NCBI GenBank assembly: GCA_900767025.1
Contig: CAAFXS010000086.1
Coordinates: 1 to 30,323 of the forward strand
DNA from: Clostridia bacterium
GTDB taxonomy: Bacteria > Bacillota > Clostridia > Oscillospirales > Acutalibacteraceae
DNA length: 30,323 nt
Direction of reading: 5' to 3'
In this document: positions 1-5,471 of the stretch, in pieces
How the letters are laid out: each line of letters opens with the position of its first letter
Position numbering within the stretch: the stretch's first letter is position 1
The notes under the pieces: model-generated
The model's database searches: none
What the model was told of the DNA's origin: nothing
The model's input: the letters and a program-made list of their open reading frames with translations, nothing else
Made by a program: the position numbers and the translations under genes

Positions 1-324
<324 letters not shown>

Positions 325-410
325 TTGAAATAGGTTATGTGTCCAAGTTAATTAACACGATTTTCCTGTATTTGGTTTTCAGGGTATATTAGATATCCTT
401 AGTGAGCTAT

Positions 411-486
411 GCACCATTAGCTCAGTTGGTAGAGCACCTGACTCTTAATCAGGGTGTCCACGGTTCGAGCCCGTGATGGTGTACCA
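411..486 (+). tRNA. tRNA-Lys (anticodon CTT)
   Basis: A full cloverleaf can be folded. The acceptor stem is GCACCAT with ATGGTGT, the anticodon arm CCTGA-CTCTTAA-TCAGG gives anticodon CTT, the T-loop is TTCGAGC, and CCA is encoded at 484-486. It sits between 23S and 5S and is probably cut from the rRNA precursor. No promoter of its own is visible in the spacer. Confidence 0.97.
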
Positions 487-491
487 TCTGT

Positions 492-566
492 GGCCCGTTG
501 GTCAAGCGGTTAAGACATCGCCCTCTCACGGCGAAAACAGGAGTTCGATTCTCCTACGGGTCACCA
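492..566 (+). tRNA. tRNA-Glu (anticodon CTC)
   Basis: The acceptor stem pairs GGCCCGT with ACGGGTC. The anticodon arm TCGCC-CTCTCAC-GGCGA carries CTC, the T-loop is TTCGATT, and CCA is encoded at 564-566. Only five bases separate it from tRNA-Lys, so the two are co-transcribed and lie between 23S and 5S. Confidence 0.96.
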
Positions 567-637
567 AACCTTTTGGAGATACCAACAGGTCTTTACAAAT
601 CTTGTGATGTATGTTATATTACATATGTTACTTGAAT

Positions 638-755
638 AGTCGGTGTTTATTACGATGAGGGTCCACCCGTTCCCATCCCGAACACGGTAGTTAAGCTCAT
701 TCGTGCCGAAAATACTTGGCGGGCAGCCGCCCGGGAAAATAGGTAATGCCGACAC
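638..755 (+). rRNA. 5S ribosomal RNA
   Basis: The ends GTCGGTGT and ATGCCGAC pair as helix I. The family hallmarks CATCCCGAACACGG and GCCGAAAATACTTGG are present, and the length of about 117 nt is normal. It closes the rRNA operon after the two tRNAs. The ends are placed from helix I pairing and may shift by one or two bases. An open frame on the opposite strand is the usual antisense artefact of 5S. Confidence 0.96.
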
Positions 756-760
756 TTTCA

Positions 761-793
761 AAACCACTAACCTTATCGGTTGGTGGTTTTTTC
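761..793 (+). terminator. rRNA operon terminator
   Basis: AACCACTAACC pairs with GGTTGGTGGTT around a short loop and is followed by TTTTTT. It lies immediately after 5S and is a typical intrinsic terminator. Confidence 0.88.
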
Positions 794-830
794 TTGACAA
801 TTTTTTAATTGTATGATATTTTTATCATAC
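794..830 (+). promoter_or_regulatory. Promoter-like site overlapped by a perfect palindrome
   Basis: A consensus -35 box TTGACA at 794-799 abuts the rRNA terminator. A 17-base spacer leads to TATTTT at 817-822. This -10 position lies inside the perfect palindrome GTATGATA-TTTT-TATCATAC (811-830), the shape expected of a repressor operator. The -10 box is weak, so the promoter is inferred. It would drive the short RNA at 831-920 and, on readthrough, the cassette starting at 953. Confidence 0.5.
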
Positions 831-831
831 A

Positions 832-914
832 GTCGGGTCGTTCCGATTAATATCACTGTTTACATTCCGAACACAGTGGCGTAGGCAAAATACCTTACTG
901 CCCAATGTGTTCGG
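832..914 (+). pseudogene. Degenerate 5S rRNA-like relic / structured leader
   Basis: The stretch begins GTCGG like the true 5S. About 31 bases later it has CATTCCGAACACAG, a common variant of the 5S hallmark, and then AAAATAC, which matches the loop E strand of 5S with about 11 bases missing between them. No 5S helix I closes, so it cannot be a functional 5S. The same bases can fold as a terminator (867-914) and as competing hairpins (TCGG 833-836 with CCGA 843-846; CACTGT 854-859 with ACAGTG 873-878). Either a decayed 5S copy or a regulatory leader would explain it. Confidence 0.35.
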
Positions 915-920
915 TTTTTT
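867..920 (+). terminator. Long-stem intrinsic terminator before the six-gene cassette
   Basis: CCGAACACA (867-875) pairs perfectly with TGTGTTCGG (906-914) and TTTTTT follows. Inside, GGC/GCC and GTAGG/CTTAC can extend the stem. It ends 32 bases before the start codon at 953, so it either ends a small RNA or attenuates the cassette. Confidence 0.75.
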
Positions 921-952
921 GTCTGAAATATTATATTTCAGGAGATGTGATT

Positions 953-1474
953 ATGTTTAGCTTTAAAAAAATTATTGTTATCGGTTGTTCAGGCGCAGGC
1001 AAAACAACTTTTTCAAAAAAGCTTGCAAAAATAGTAAATTTACCTCTGCATCATCTTGATACACTTTATTGGAAAGCCGATGCAACCCATATTACAAGAG
1101 ATGAATTGATACAAAAGCAACAGGAAATATTCAAGACTGATGAATGGATAATTGACGGCAATTTCCGCAATACATTAGAGCTTAGAATTGCCCAAGCAGA
1201 GTTGATTTACTACTTTGATATTCCAAAGGAAATTTGTATTGACGGTGTTACCACTCGTAAAAATCGTGATGAGCTACCCTGTGAATTGCCTGTTAATGAT
1301 GAATTGATTAGTTTTATAAATAACTTTGAAACCGATGTTAAACCAATGATTGAAAATATTTTCAGCAAGTATCCCAACAAAAAGGTTATTACCTTTAGTT
1401 CAAGAGAAAACGCTGATTTATATTTGCAGGAGTTATTGTTAAGAGATGAAAAAAATACTTGTAATAGGCGGTAA
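953..1474 (+). CDS. P-loop kinase-like protein (FlaR / adenylate kinase-like), first copy
   Basis: This 173-residue protein starts at the ATG at 953, which has AGGAGA about eight bases upstream; an earlier in-frame ATG at 905 lies inside the terminator and is rejected. Near the N-terminus is a Walker A motif GCSGAGKTT, followed by HHLDTLYW and WIIDGNFRNT, a pattern shared with the small cytoplasmic proteins annotated as DNA topology modulation protein FlaR and other adenylate-kinase-like enzymes. The true substrate of that family is poorly known, so ATP- or nucleotide-dependent phosphotransfer is the safe reading. It opens a six-gene run and its last 29 bases overlap the next gene, a paralogue of identical length. 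Confidence 0.82.
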   Translation: MFSFKKIIVIGCSGAGKTTFSKKLAKIVNLPLHHLDTLYWKADATHITRDELIQKQQEIFKTDEWIIDGNFRNTLELRIAQAELIYYFDIPKEICIDGVTTRKNRDELPCELPVNDELISFINNFETDVKPMIENIFSKYPNKKVITFSSRENADLYLQELLLRDEKNTCNRR

Positions 1475-1967
1475 CGGTTCCGGCAAAACAACCTTTGCAA
1501 AGGTGTTAAGCGAAGAATTAAACATTCCGTTAGTACATATTGACAAAATTGCCAGGACTGACAACTGGCAAAGGGTCAGCGAGGATATATTTGATGATAT
1601 TCTAAATGAAGAAATCAGGAAAGAGAGCTGGATTATCGACGGAAATGATACACGAACTCTGCCGAACCGACTAAAGCACTGTGACACCGTTTTTTATTTT
1701 GATTTTAGCACAATTGCCTGTTTGAACGGTGTAATTAAGCGAACCATTCAAAACTACGGTCAACACCGTGATGATGTGGGCGGTGAAAATAATATCGAGA
1801 AATTTGACATTTCCAAATTATACTTTTTTAAGGCTATATTGAATTTTAACAAAAACAACAGAAAACGATATTATGATTTGTTAAACAGTTATCCCGATGT
1901 AAATGTAATAGTTTTCAAAAACAGAAAACAGGTGAATGATTATTTGAAAAGCAGGGAATATATATGA
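1446..1967 (+). CDS. P-loop kinase-like protein (FlaR / adenylate kinase-like), second copy
   Basis: Like its neighbour this protein has 173 residues, a Walker A motif (GGNGSGKTT), a following PLVHIDKIA segment and WIIDGNDTRT. The two are therefore tandem paralogues that have diverged strongly in their C-terminal halves. The start codon lies inside the end of the upstream gene, so translation is probably coupled; GAGTTATTGTTAAGAG offers only a weak ribosome site. Its stop overlaps the start of the acetyltransferase by ATGA. Expected activity is small-molecule or nucleotide phosphorylation in the cytoplasm, with unknown substrate. Confidence 0.82.
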   Translation: MKKILVIGGNGSGKTTFAKVLSEELNIPLVHIDKIARTDNWQRVSEDIFDDILNEEIRKESWIIDGNDTRTLPNRLKHCDTVFYFDFSTIACLNGVIKRTIQNYGQHRDDVGGENNIEKFDISKLYFFKAILNFNKNNRKRYYDLLNSYPDVNVIVFKNRKQVNDYLKSREYI

Positions 1968-2374
1968 TAAAAATTAGATATGCAGTTTACGATGATTACG
2001 ATTTAATTTTAAAAATTGACGATTCCATTGATAGAAACAAGTGGAAGATTTGGACAGGCAATAAGCAGGCTGTTTTTGCTTTTGATGACAACACCTTTCT
2101 TGGCTGGCTTCAGTATAGTTATTTTATTGAAAAATATCCGTTTGTGAACAGGTTATACATTTTTGAACAGTATCAAAATAAGGGAGCGGGAACGGCTTTA
2201 ATGAATTTTTGGGAGAATGAAATGAAATCGAAGGGAGAAAAAGTCCTTATGCTTTCTACCGAAAGTGACAATATCGCTCAAAATTTGTATTACCGGTTGG
2301 TATATAAATGCATTGGCGAGCTTGATTTACAAAGGGAAACCAAAGAGCTTATGATGTTGAAAAAAATATATTGA
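1964..2374 (+). CDS. GNAT family N-acetyltransferase
   Basis: The 136-residue protein has the GNAT fold order. An N-terminal strand is followed by an acidic segment, motif A LYIFEQYQNKGAGTALM with the acetyl-CoA pyrophosphate loop QNKGAG at about residue 70, and a C-terminal NLYYRLVYKCIGE resembling motif B, where a tyrosine often acts as general acid. It would transfer an acetyl group from acetyl-CoA to an amine, and the acceptor cannot be read from sequence. It overlaps the preceding kinase-like gene by four bases. Acetylation of an amino-modified nucleotide or of an antibiotic are both open options. Confidence 0.85.
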   Translation: MIKIRYAVYDDYDLILKIDDSIDRNKWKIWTGNKQAVFAFDDNTFLGWLQYSYFIEKYPFVNRLYIFEQYQNKGAGTALMNFWENEMKSKGEKVLMLSTESDNIAQNLYYRLVYKCIGELDLQRETKELMMLKKIY

Positions 2375-2411
2375 CAGAAATTAAAACAGATAATTTAGTT
2401 GAGGGGTAATT

Positions 2412-2834
2412 ATGAGTGTTCAGTTTTATGAAAGAGTGGATGATAAGCTATTAAAGTTTACAGTTATTGTTGCGAAGACAAACGGAAAATTTGTGCTTTG
2501 CAAGCATAAGCAACGAGACACATTAGAGGTTCCCGGAGGACATCGAGAGCCAAATGAAAATATTTTTGATACAGCAAAGCGTGAACTGATTGAGGAAACC
2601 GGCGCTATTGCTTTTGACATAAAGCCTGTTTGTGTTTATTCTGTAACTGATGAGAATAGTTTTAACGGACAAGAAACCTTTGGATTGCTTTGTTATGCAG
2701 AAATTTTTACATTTGGTGCAATTAACAGCGAAATAGAAAAAATTATTGTTACGGATGTTTTGCCTGATAATTGGACTTATCCGAATATTCAACCTAAGTT
2801 GCTTGAAGAATTGAAAAAGAGAAATGTATTATGA
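2412..2834 (+). CDS. NUDIX hydrolase, first copy
   Basis: The complete NUDIX box Gx5Ex7REUxEExGU is present as GHREPNE followed by RELIEETGA, so the metal-binding glutamates are intact. The 140-residue length fits a single-domain NUDIX enzyme hydrolysing a nucleoside diphosphate linked to some moiety, for example an oxidised dNTP or a nucleotide sugar. GAGGGG lies about five bases before the ATG, so this gene has its own ribosome site after a 37-base gap. Its end overlaps the next gene by ATGA. The exact substrate is unknown. Confidence 0.88.
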   Translation: MSVQFYERVDDKLLKFTVIVAKTNGKFVLCKHKQRDTLEVPGGHREPNENIFDTAKRELIEETGAIAFDIKPVCVYSVTDENSFNGQETFGLLCYAEIFTFGAINSEIEKIIVTDVLPDNWTYPNIQPKLLEELKKRNVL

Positions 2835-3145
2835 AGATGATATACAGAAAATTAGTTAGAGATAATATACCGGATATTTGTGTTTCTAATAATGAAATTC
2901 CAAAATACAGAGTGCTTGATGACGACGAATACAAAACTGCACTGTTAAGGAAACTAAAAGAGGAAACCAAAGAATATCTTAAAGAAAATGATATAGAAGA
3001 ATTAGCCGATATTATTGAGGTTGTTGAAGCACTTGCCATTGCTCAAGGCAGTAGCTTGAACGAAATCATGATGATAAAAGAAGCAAAGGCAAATAAAAAC
3101 GGCAGATTTGAAAAGAGATATTTTTTAGAAAGCGTTATAAAGTAA
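2831..3145 (+). CDS. MazG-like NTP pyrophosphohydrolase (all-alpha)
   Basis: The 104-residue protein begins KLVRDNIPDI, typical of a short MazG-like group often labelled phosphoribosyl-ATP pyrophosphohydrolase-like. It carries the helical metal site as EETKEYL and, one helix later, EELADIIEVVEA, giving the EExxE and ExxD pattern of all-alpha NTP pyrophosphatases. Such enzymes cut NTPs to NMP and pyrophosphate and remove unwanted nucleotides. Translation is coupled to the NUDIX gene by a four-base overlap. The family is also common on phages and mobile DNA. Confidence 0.8.
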   Translation: MKMIYRKLVRDNIPDICVSNNEIPKYRVLDDDEYKTALLRKLKEETKEYLKENDIEELADIIEVVEALAIAQGSSLNEIMMIKEAKANKNGRFEKRYFLESVIK

Positions 3146-3146
3146 T

Positions 3147-3602
3147 ATGAGAAAATATGAAAAGGTTGAATTGACTAATATGTGTATGGTCTATGATGAT
3201 GCCGGCAACATATTGGTTCAGGATAGGGTGAAAAAAGATTGGGGAGGAGTCACTTTTCCCGGCGGGCACATTGAAAGGAATGAGAGCTTTGTTCAATCTG
3301 TTATTCGTGAGGTTAAAGAAGAAACGGGATTGGATATAAAAAATCCAAAATTGTGCGGAGTTAAGCAGTTTGAACTTGAACGGGGAATAAGGTTTATTGT
3401 TCTGTTTTACAAGACAAATGAGTTCAGCGGAACAATAAAATCCTCTGATGAGGGCAAAGTATTTTGGATTAAAAGCAGTGACCTTAATAAGTACAAGTTA
3501 GCAAATGATTTTGACGATATGTTCAAAATCTTCGCCGACGATGATTTGCAGGAATTTCAGTGGGTCAAAGATAACGGCGAATGGATAAAGAAAATTATTT
3601 AA
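3147..3602 (+). CDS. NUDIX hydrolase, second copy (MutT / 8-oxo-dGTPase-like)
   Basis: A complete NUDIX box reads GHIERNE then REVKEETGL. The upstream part (NMCMVYDDAGNILVQDR) and the segment WGGVTFPGGHIE are typical of clostridial proteins annotated as 8-oxo-dGTP diphosphatase. The protein has 151 residues. It starts one base after the stop of the MazG-like gene and lacks a strong ribosome site of its own, so coupled translation is likely. It is the last gene of the cassette. Hydrolysis of oxidised purine nucleotides is plausible but cannot be proven from sequence. Confidence 0.87.
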   Translation: MRKYEKVELTNMCMVYDDAGNILVQDRVKKDWGGVTFPGGHIERNESFVQSVIREVKEETGLDIKNPKLCGVKQFELERGIRFIVLFYKTNEFSGTIKSSDEGKVFWIKSSDLNKYKLANDFDDMFKIFADDDLQEFQWVKDNGEWIKKII

Positions 3603-3621
3603 AATAAATCAAAAAAAACTA

Positions 3622-3650
3622 TTGACAGGCGGTGGAATATCTGTTATTAT
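3622..3650 (+). promoter_or_regulatory. tRNA-Asn promoter
   Basis: TTGACA (3622-3627) and TATTAT (3645-3650) are separated by exactly 17 bases, a near-consensus sigma-A promoter, and the -10 box ends 21 bases before the mature tRNA. Confidence 0.85.
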
Positions 3651-3671
3651 ATTTAAGCACTTGAGAGATAT

Positions 3672-3747
3672 TCCTCAATAGCTCAGTCGGTAGAGCATGC
3701 GGCTGTTAACCGCAGGGTCGTTGGTTCGAGTCCAACTTGGGGAGCCA
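3672..3747 (+). tRNA. tRNA-Asn (anticodon GTT)
   Basis: The acceptor stem TCCTCAA pairs with TTGGGGA. The anticodon arm TGCGG-CTGTTAA-CCGCA gives GTT, the T-arm is GTTGG-TTCGAGT-CCAAC, and CCA is encoded at 3745-3747. Its 3' part, from the T-loop through the terminator, is repeated about 217 bases downstream, and its 5' T-arm strand recurs in antisense (see the repeat at 3791-3965). Confidence 0.97.
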
Positions 3748-3751
3748 GAAA

Positions 3752-3783
3752 GGAGATACAGAAATGTGTCTCCTTTATTTTAT
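3752..3783 (+). terminator. tRNA-Asn terminator
   Basis: GGAGATA pairs with TGTCTCC around a short loop, followed by TTTATTTTATT. A diverged copy with compensating stem changes lies at 3967-3998. Confidence 0.8.
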
Positions 3784-3790
3784 TGTTCTG

Positions 3791-3965
3791 TATCAAGACT
3801 CGAACCAACGACAGGAAGCTCCAAATCTATGATTTGGGAGAAACAGGCTAACCGCCACGTCCCCCTTTGTCACTTCGTGACATTTCCCCCGCACTGCGGG
3901 GGAATCTTCAGTGGACTGTTTCGTAGCTTGCTGCGCAACCTTGAGAGTCCAACTTGGGGAGCCAG
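3791..3965 (+). repeat. tRNA-Asn-derived foldback element (copy A)
   Basis: Left end: GACTCGAACCAACGAC (3797-3812) is the exact reverse complement of tRNA-Asn bases 3717-3732. Core: a 28-base hairpin segment CTCCAAATCTATGATTTGGGAG + AAACAG at 3819-3846, and GGACTGTTTCGTAG at 3913-3926, both shared with the element at 28721-28826. Right end: GAGTCCAACTTGGGGAGCCA plus G (3945-3965) is a 21-base direct copy of tRNA-Asn 3728-3748. The core loop holds two further hairpins, TGTCAC/GTGACA and TTCCCCC/GGGGGAA. No protein is credible here; an open frame across it is an artefact spanning the tRNA. Confidence 0.85.
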
Positions 3966-3966
3966 T

Positions 3967-3998
3967 GAGAGATACAGAAATGTGTCTCTCTTTTTTTT
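3967..3998 (+). terminator. Duplicated tRNA-Asn terminator
   Basis: GAGAGATA pairs with TGTCTCTC around the same loop as the terminator at 3752-3783, then eight T follow. The core GATACAGAAATGTGTCTC is identical in the two, while the outer stem pairs changed together. Confidence 0.82.
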
Positions 3999-4064
3999 GC
4001 AAACCCCATAAAGTCGGAGTGTTTTTATATTAATTTATAATTTATAAAAAAATTTACAAAATTC

Positions 4065-4093
4065 TTTACTAATTTTTTCAATTATGATATTAT
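4065..4093 (+). promoter_or_regulatory. Promoter of the orphan membrane protein gene
   Basis: TTTACT (4065-4070) and TATTAT (4088-4093) are spaced by 17 bases in a very AT-rich stretch. The gene starts about 48 bases after the -10 box. Confidence 0.55.
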
Positions 4094-4141
4094 TAAGTCG
4101 ATATAGGTCGAATATACTATCGTTGAAAGGAAGACTTAGCT

Positions 4142-5089
4142 ATGAAGGGAATAAGAGATGGCTTTACCACCGGCAAAGCAGTCAAAATTGCCCTATGCTA
4201 TTTGCTTATCCTTTTTATTTTTTTATCTTCACCCTTATGTGCTCTTGCACTTAATACCAACCTTGTTGAAAGTGAGCAAAATGGTTGGTATGAGGTTGAC
4301 GATATTACGCTTTATGAGGAAGCGGATTTCAGCGGTGTGCTGAAAAAGATTGTTGATGAGGAAGACGGTTGCGTTTATATTTTCTTTCAGTTTGATGATA
4401 ACCGTGTGAAACGGACGGATCTTGACAATATTATCATCAGCTTTACGGTGAAAAACAGCCTGGGTGAGTACCGGTTTTCAGTTAACAGAAACGGTTTTGT
4501 TAACACCGGTGATTATGAAAAAGATAATATTAAAATTTGTTGGAATTTTGACCATCTGTCACACAGAGGGTCATTTAATTATTTATTCGTGGGTTTTGAG
4601 CTTTGCAACAAGGCAGACAGAGCGCAGAATAATGAAATCACCTGTCTGTACGGTTGCGGAAATGAAAAGGTGCATACACTTTTCAGAAATGAAAAACTCA
4701 ATATGTATAAGCCGGAGGTTAGCACAAGCAAAGCTGATAAAACGAGTAAAGCCACAACAGAATCCACAAAAACCGTTAAGTCGTCAACAACGGATAAGTC
4801 AAATAAAACCGCCAAGCAGATCACTACTAAATATATACCTACCGGATTAATCGGTGCCGAAAGCAACGGCGAGCAAACCACTGATAACGGCTTGGACTTG
4901 GCAGATGAGTACAAATCAACATCTTTGGACGAAGCAAACAACACCGGAGGAATGAAAACAGAGTATAGAACCTCAACAAAGGTGCTTTTTGCGGTTGCAG
5001 GACTTTGTGCAGTAACGGGAATATTTTTGATAACCTATGGAATCGCCAAGAAAACAGGAAATCGACCTGAGGAAGACAAAACCGAATGA
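4142..5089 (+). CDS. Secreted, C-terminally membrane-anchored protein of unknown function
   Basis: I do not recognise a family for this 315-residue protein. It starts at the ATG at 4142 with AAAGGAAG upstream. Residues about 14-36 form a signal peptide or TM helix ending near ALA. Residues about 40-190 look like one extracellular, beta-rich domain with many aromatic and acidic residues. Residues about 195-235 are a Lys/Ser/Thr linker, and residues about 283-303 are a strong TM helix followed by a basic, then acidic tail. This resembles a Gram-positive surface protein with a stalk. It has its own promoter and terminator, so it is monocistronic. Function unknown. Confidence 0.8.
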   Translation: MKGIRDGFTTGKAVKIALCYLLILFIFLSSPLCALALNTNLVESEQNGWYEVDDITLYEEADFSGVLKKIVDEEDGCVYIFFQFDDNRVKRTDLDNIIISFTVKNSLGEYRFSVNRNGFVNTGDYEKDNIKICWNFDHLSHRGSFNYLFVGFELCNKADRAQNNEITCLYGCGNEKVHTLFRNEKLNMYKPEVSTSKADKTSKATTESTKTVKSSTTDKSNKTAKQITTKYIPTGLIGAESNGEQTTDNGLDLADEYKSTSLDEANNTGGMKTEYRTSTKVLFAVAGLCAVTGIFLITYGIAKKTGNRPEEDKTE

Positions 5090-5125
5090 AAATAGCTTGG
5101 ACATCGAGTCCAAGCTATTTTTAGA
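5089..5125 (+). terminator. Terminator of the orphan membrane protein gene
   Basis: AAATAGCTTGGAC pairs perfectly with GTCCAAGCTATTT around ATCGA, followed by TTTTT. The A-rich left arm would let it act in both directions. Confidence 0.9.
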
Positions 5126-5157
5126 TAGTTTTCGTTTTTTGCTCGTGGTTGTTACCC

Positions 5158-5434
5158 TAGGCAATGAAGAGTAATCCGAACCTGCCAAAAATGCAGCATT
5201 AAAGCGAATTTTGCATTTTTTACTGTTGCCTTGCGTCAGCAAGGCTTCCATCTCAAAATCCAAAATTCATCTTTACTGCAAACATTTTTGGTCGAAGAGT
5301 TTAAATTGTGCTGATTTGTTCTTAATCAAGGCACAAAAACGCAGGAATACTTTATGTATTCCGAGTATTTTTAACACAGAGTAAGGGCAAATCAGCCAAT
5401 TTAAACCACGGTTCGGATTTCTCTTCATTGCCTA
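5158..5434. mobile_element. MITE-like inverted-repeat element, about 277 bp
   Basis: The ends are 25-base terminal inverted repeats with one mismatch: 5158-5182 begins TAGGCAATGAAGAG and ends AATCCGAACC, and 5410-5434 is its reverse complement. Both outer ends are TA, compatible with TA target duplication. Nested inside are a second inverted repeat (5299-5318 with 5388-5406), the hairpin GGAATAC/GTATTCC (5344-5362) and GCCTTGC/GCAAGGC (5228-5245). There is no coding capacity, so it would need a transposase in trans. It accounts for the gene-free stretch between 5126 and 5471; nothing else was seen there. Confidence 0.75.
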
Positions 5435-5471
5435 ATCGCTTTTTTACTTAGGCTTATTCATACTAACCCTT

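Noticed and set aside
561..800. Minus-strand open frame of 79 codons
   Set aside because: It is antisense to 5S rRNA and tRNA-Glu, a well-known artefact with no ribosome site.
832..950. T-box or amino-acid riboswitch ahead of the cassette
   Set aside because: No T-box core sequence (AGGGTGGNACCGCG) or specifier loop can be found; a 5S relic or simple attenuator fits better.
3793..4002. Minus-strand open frame of 69 codons
   Set aside because: It is the opposite reading of the same tRNA-derived repeat and has no start signal.
3697..4011. Plus-strand open frame of 104 codons
   Set aside because: It begins inside tRNA-Asn and runs across the hairpin repeat and the second tRNA end; the product reads like translated tRNA and hairpins.
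4464..4850. Plus-strand open frame of 128 codons
   Set aside because: It lies entirely within the orphan surface-protein gene in another frame, with no ribosome site.
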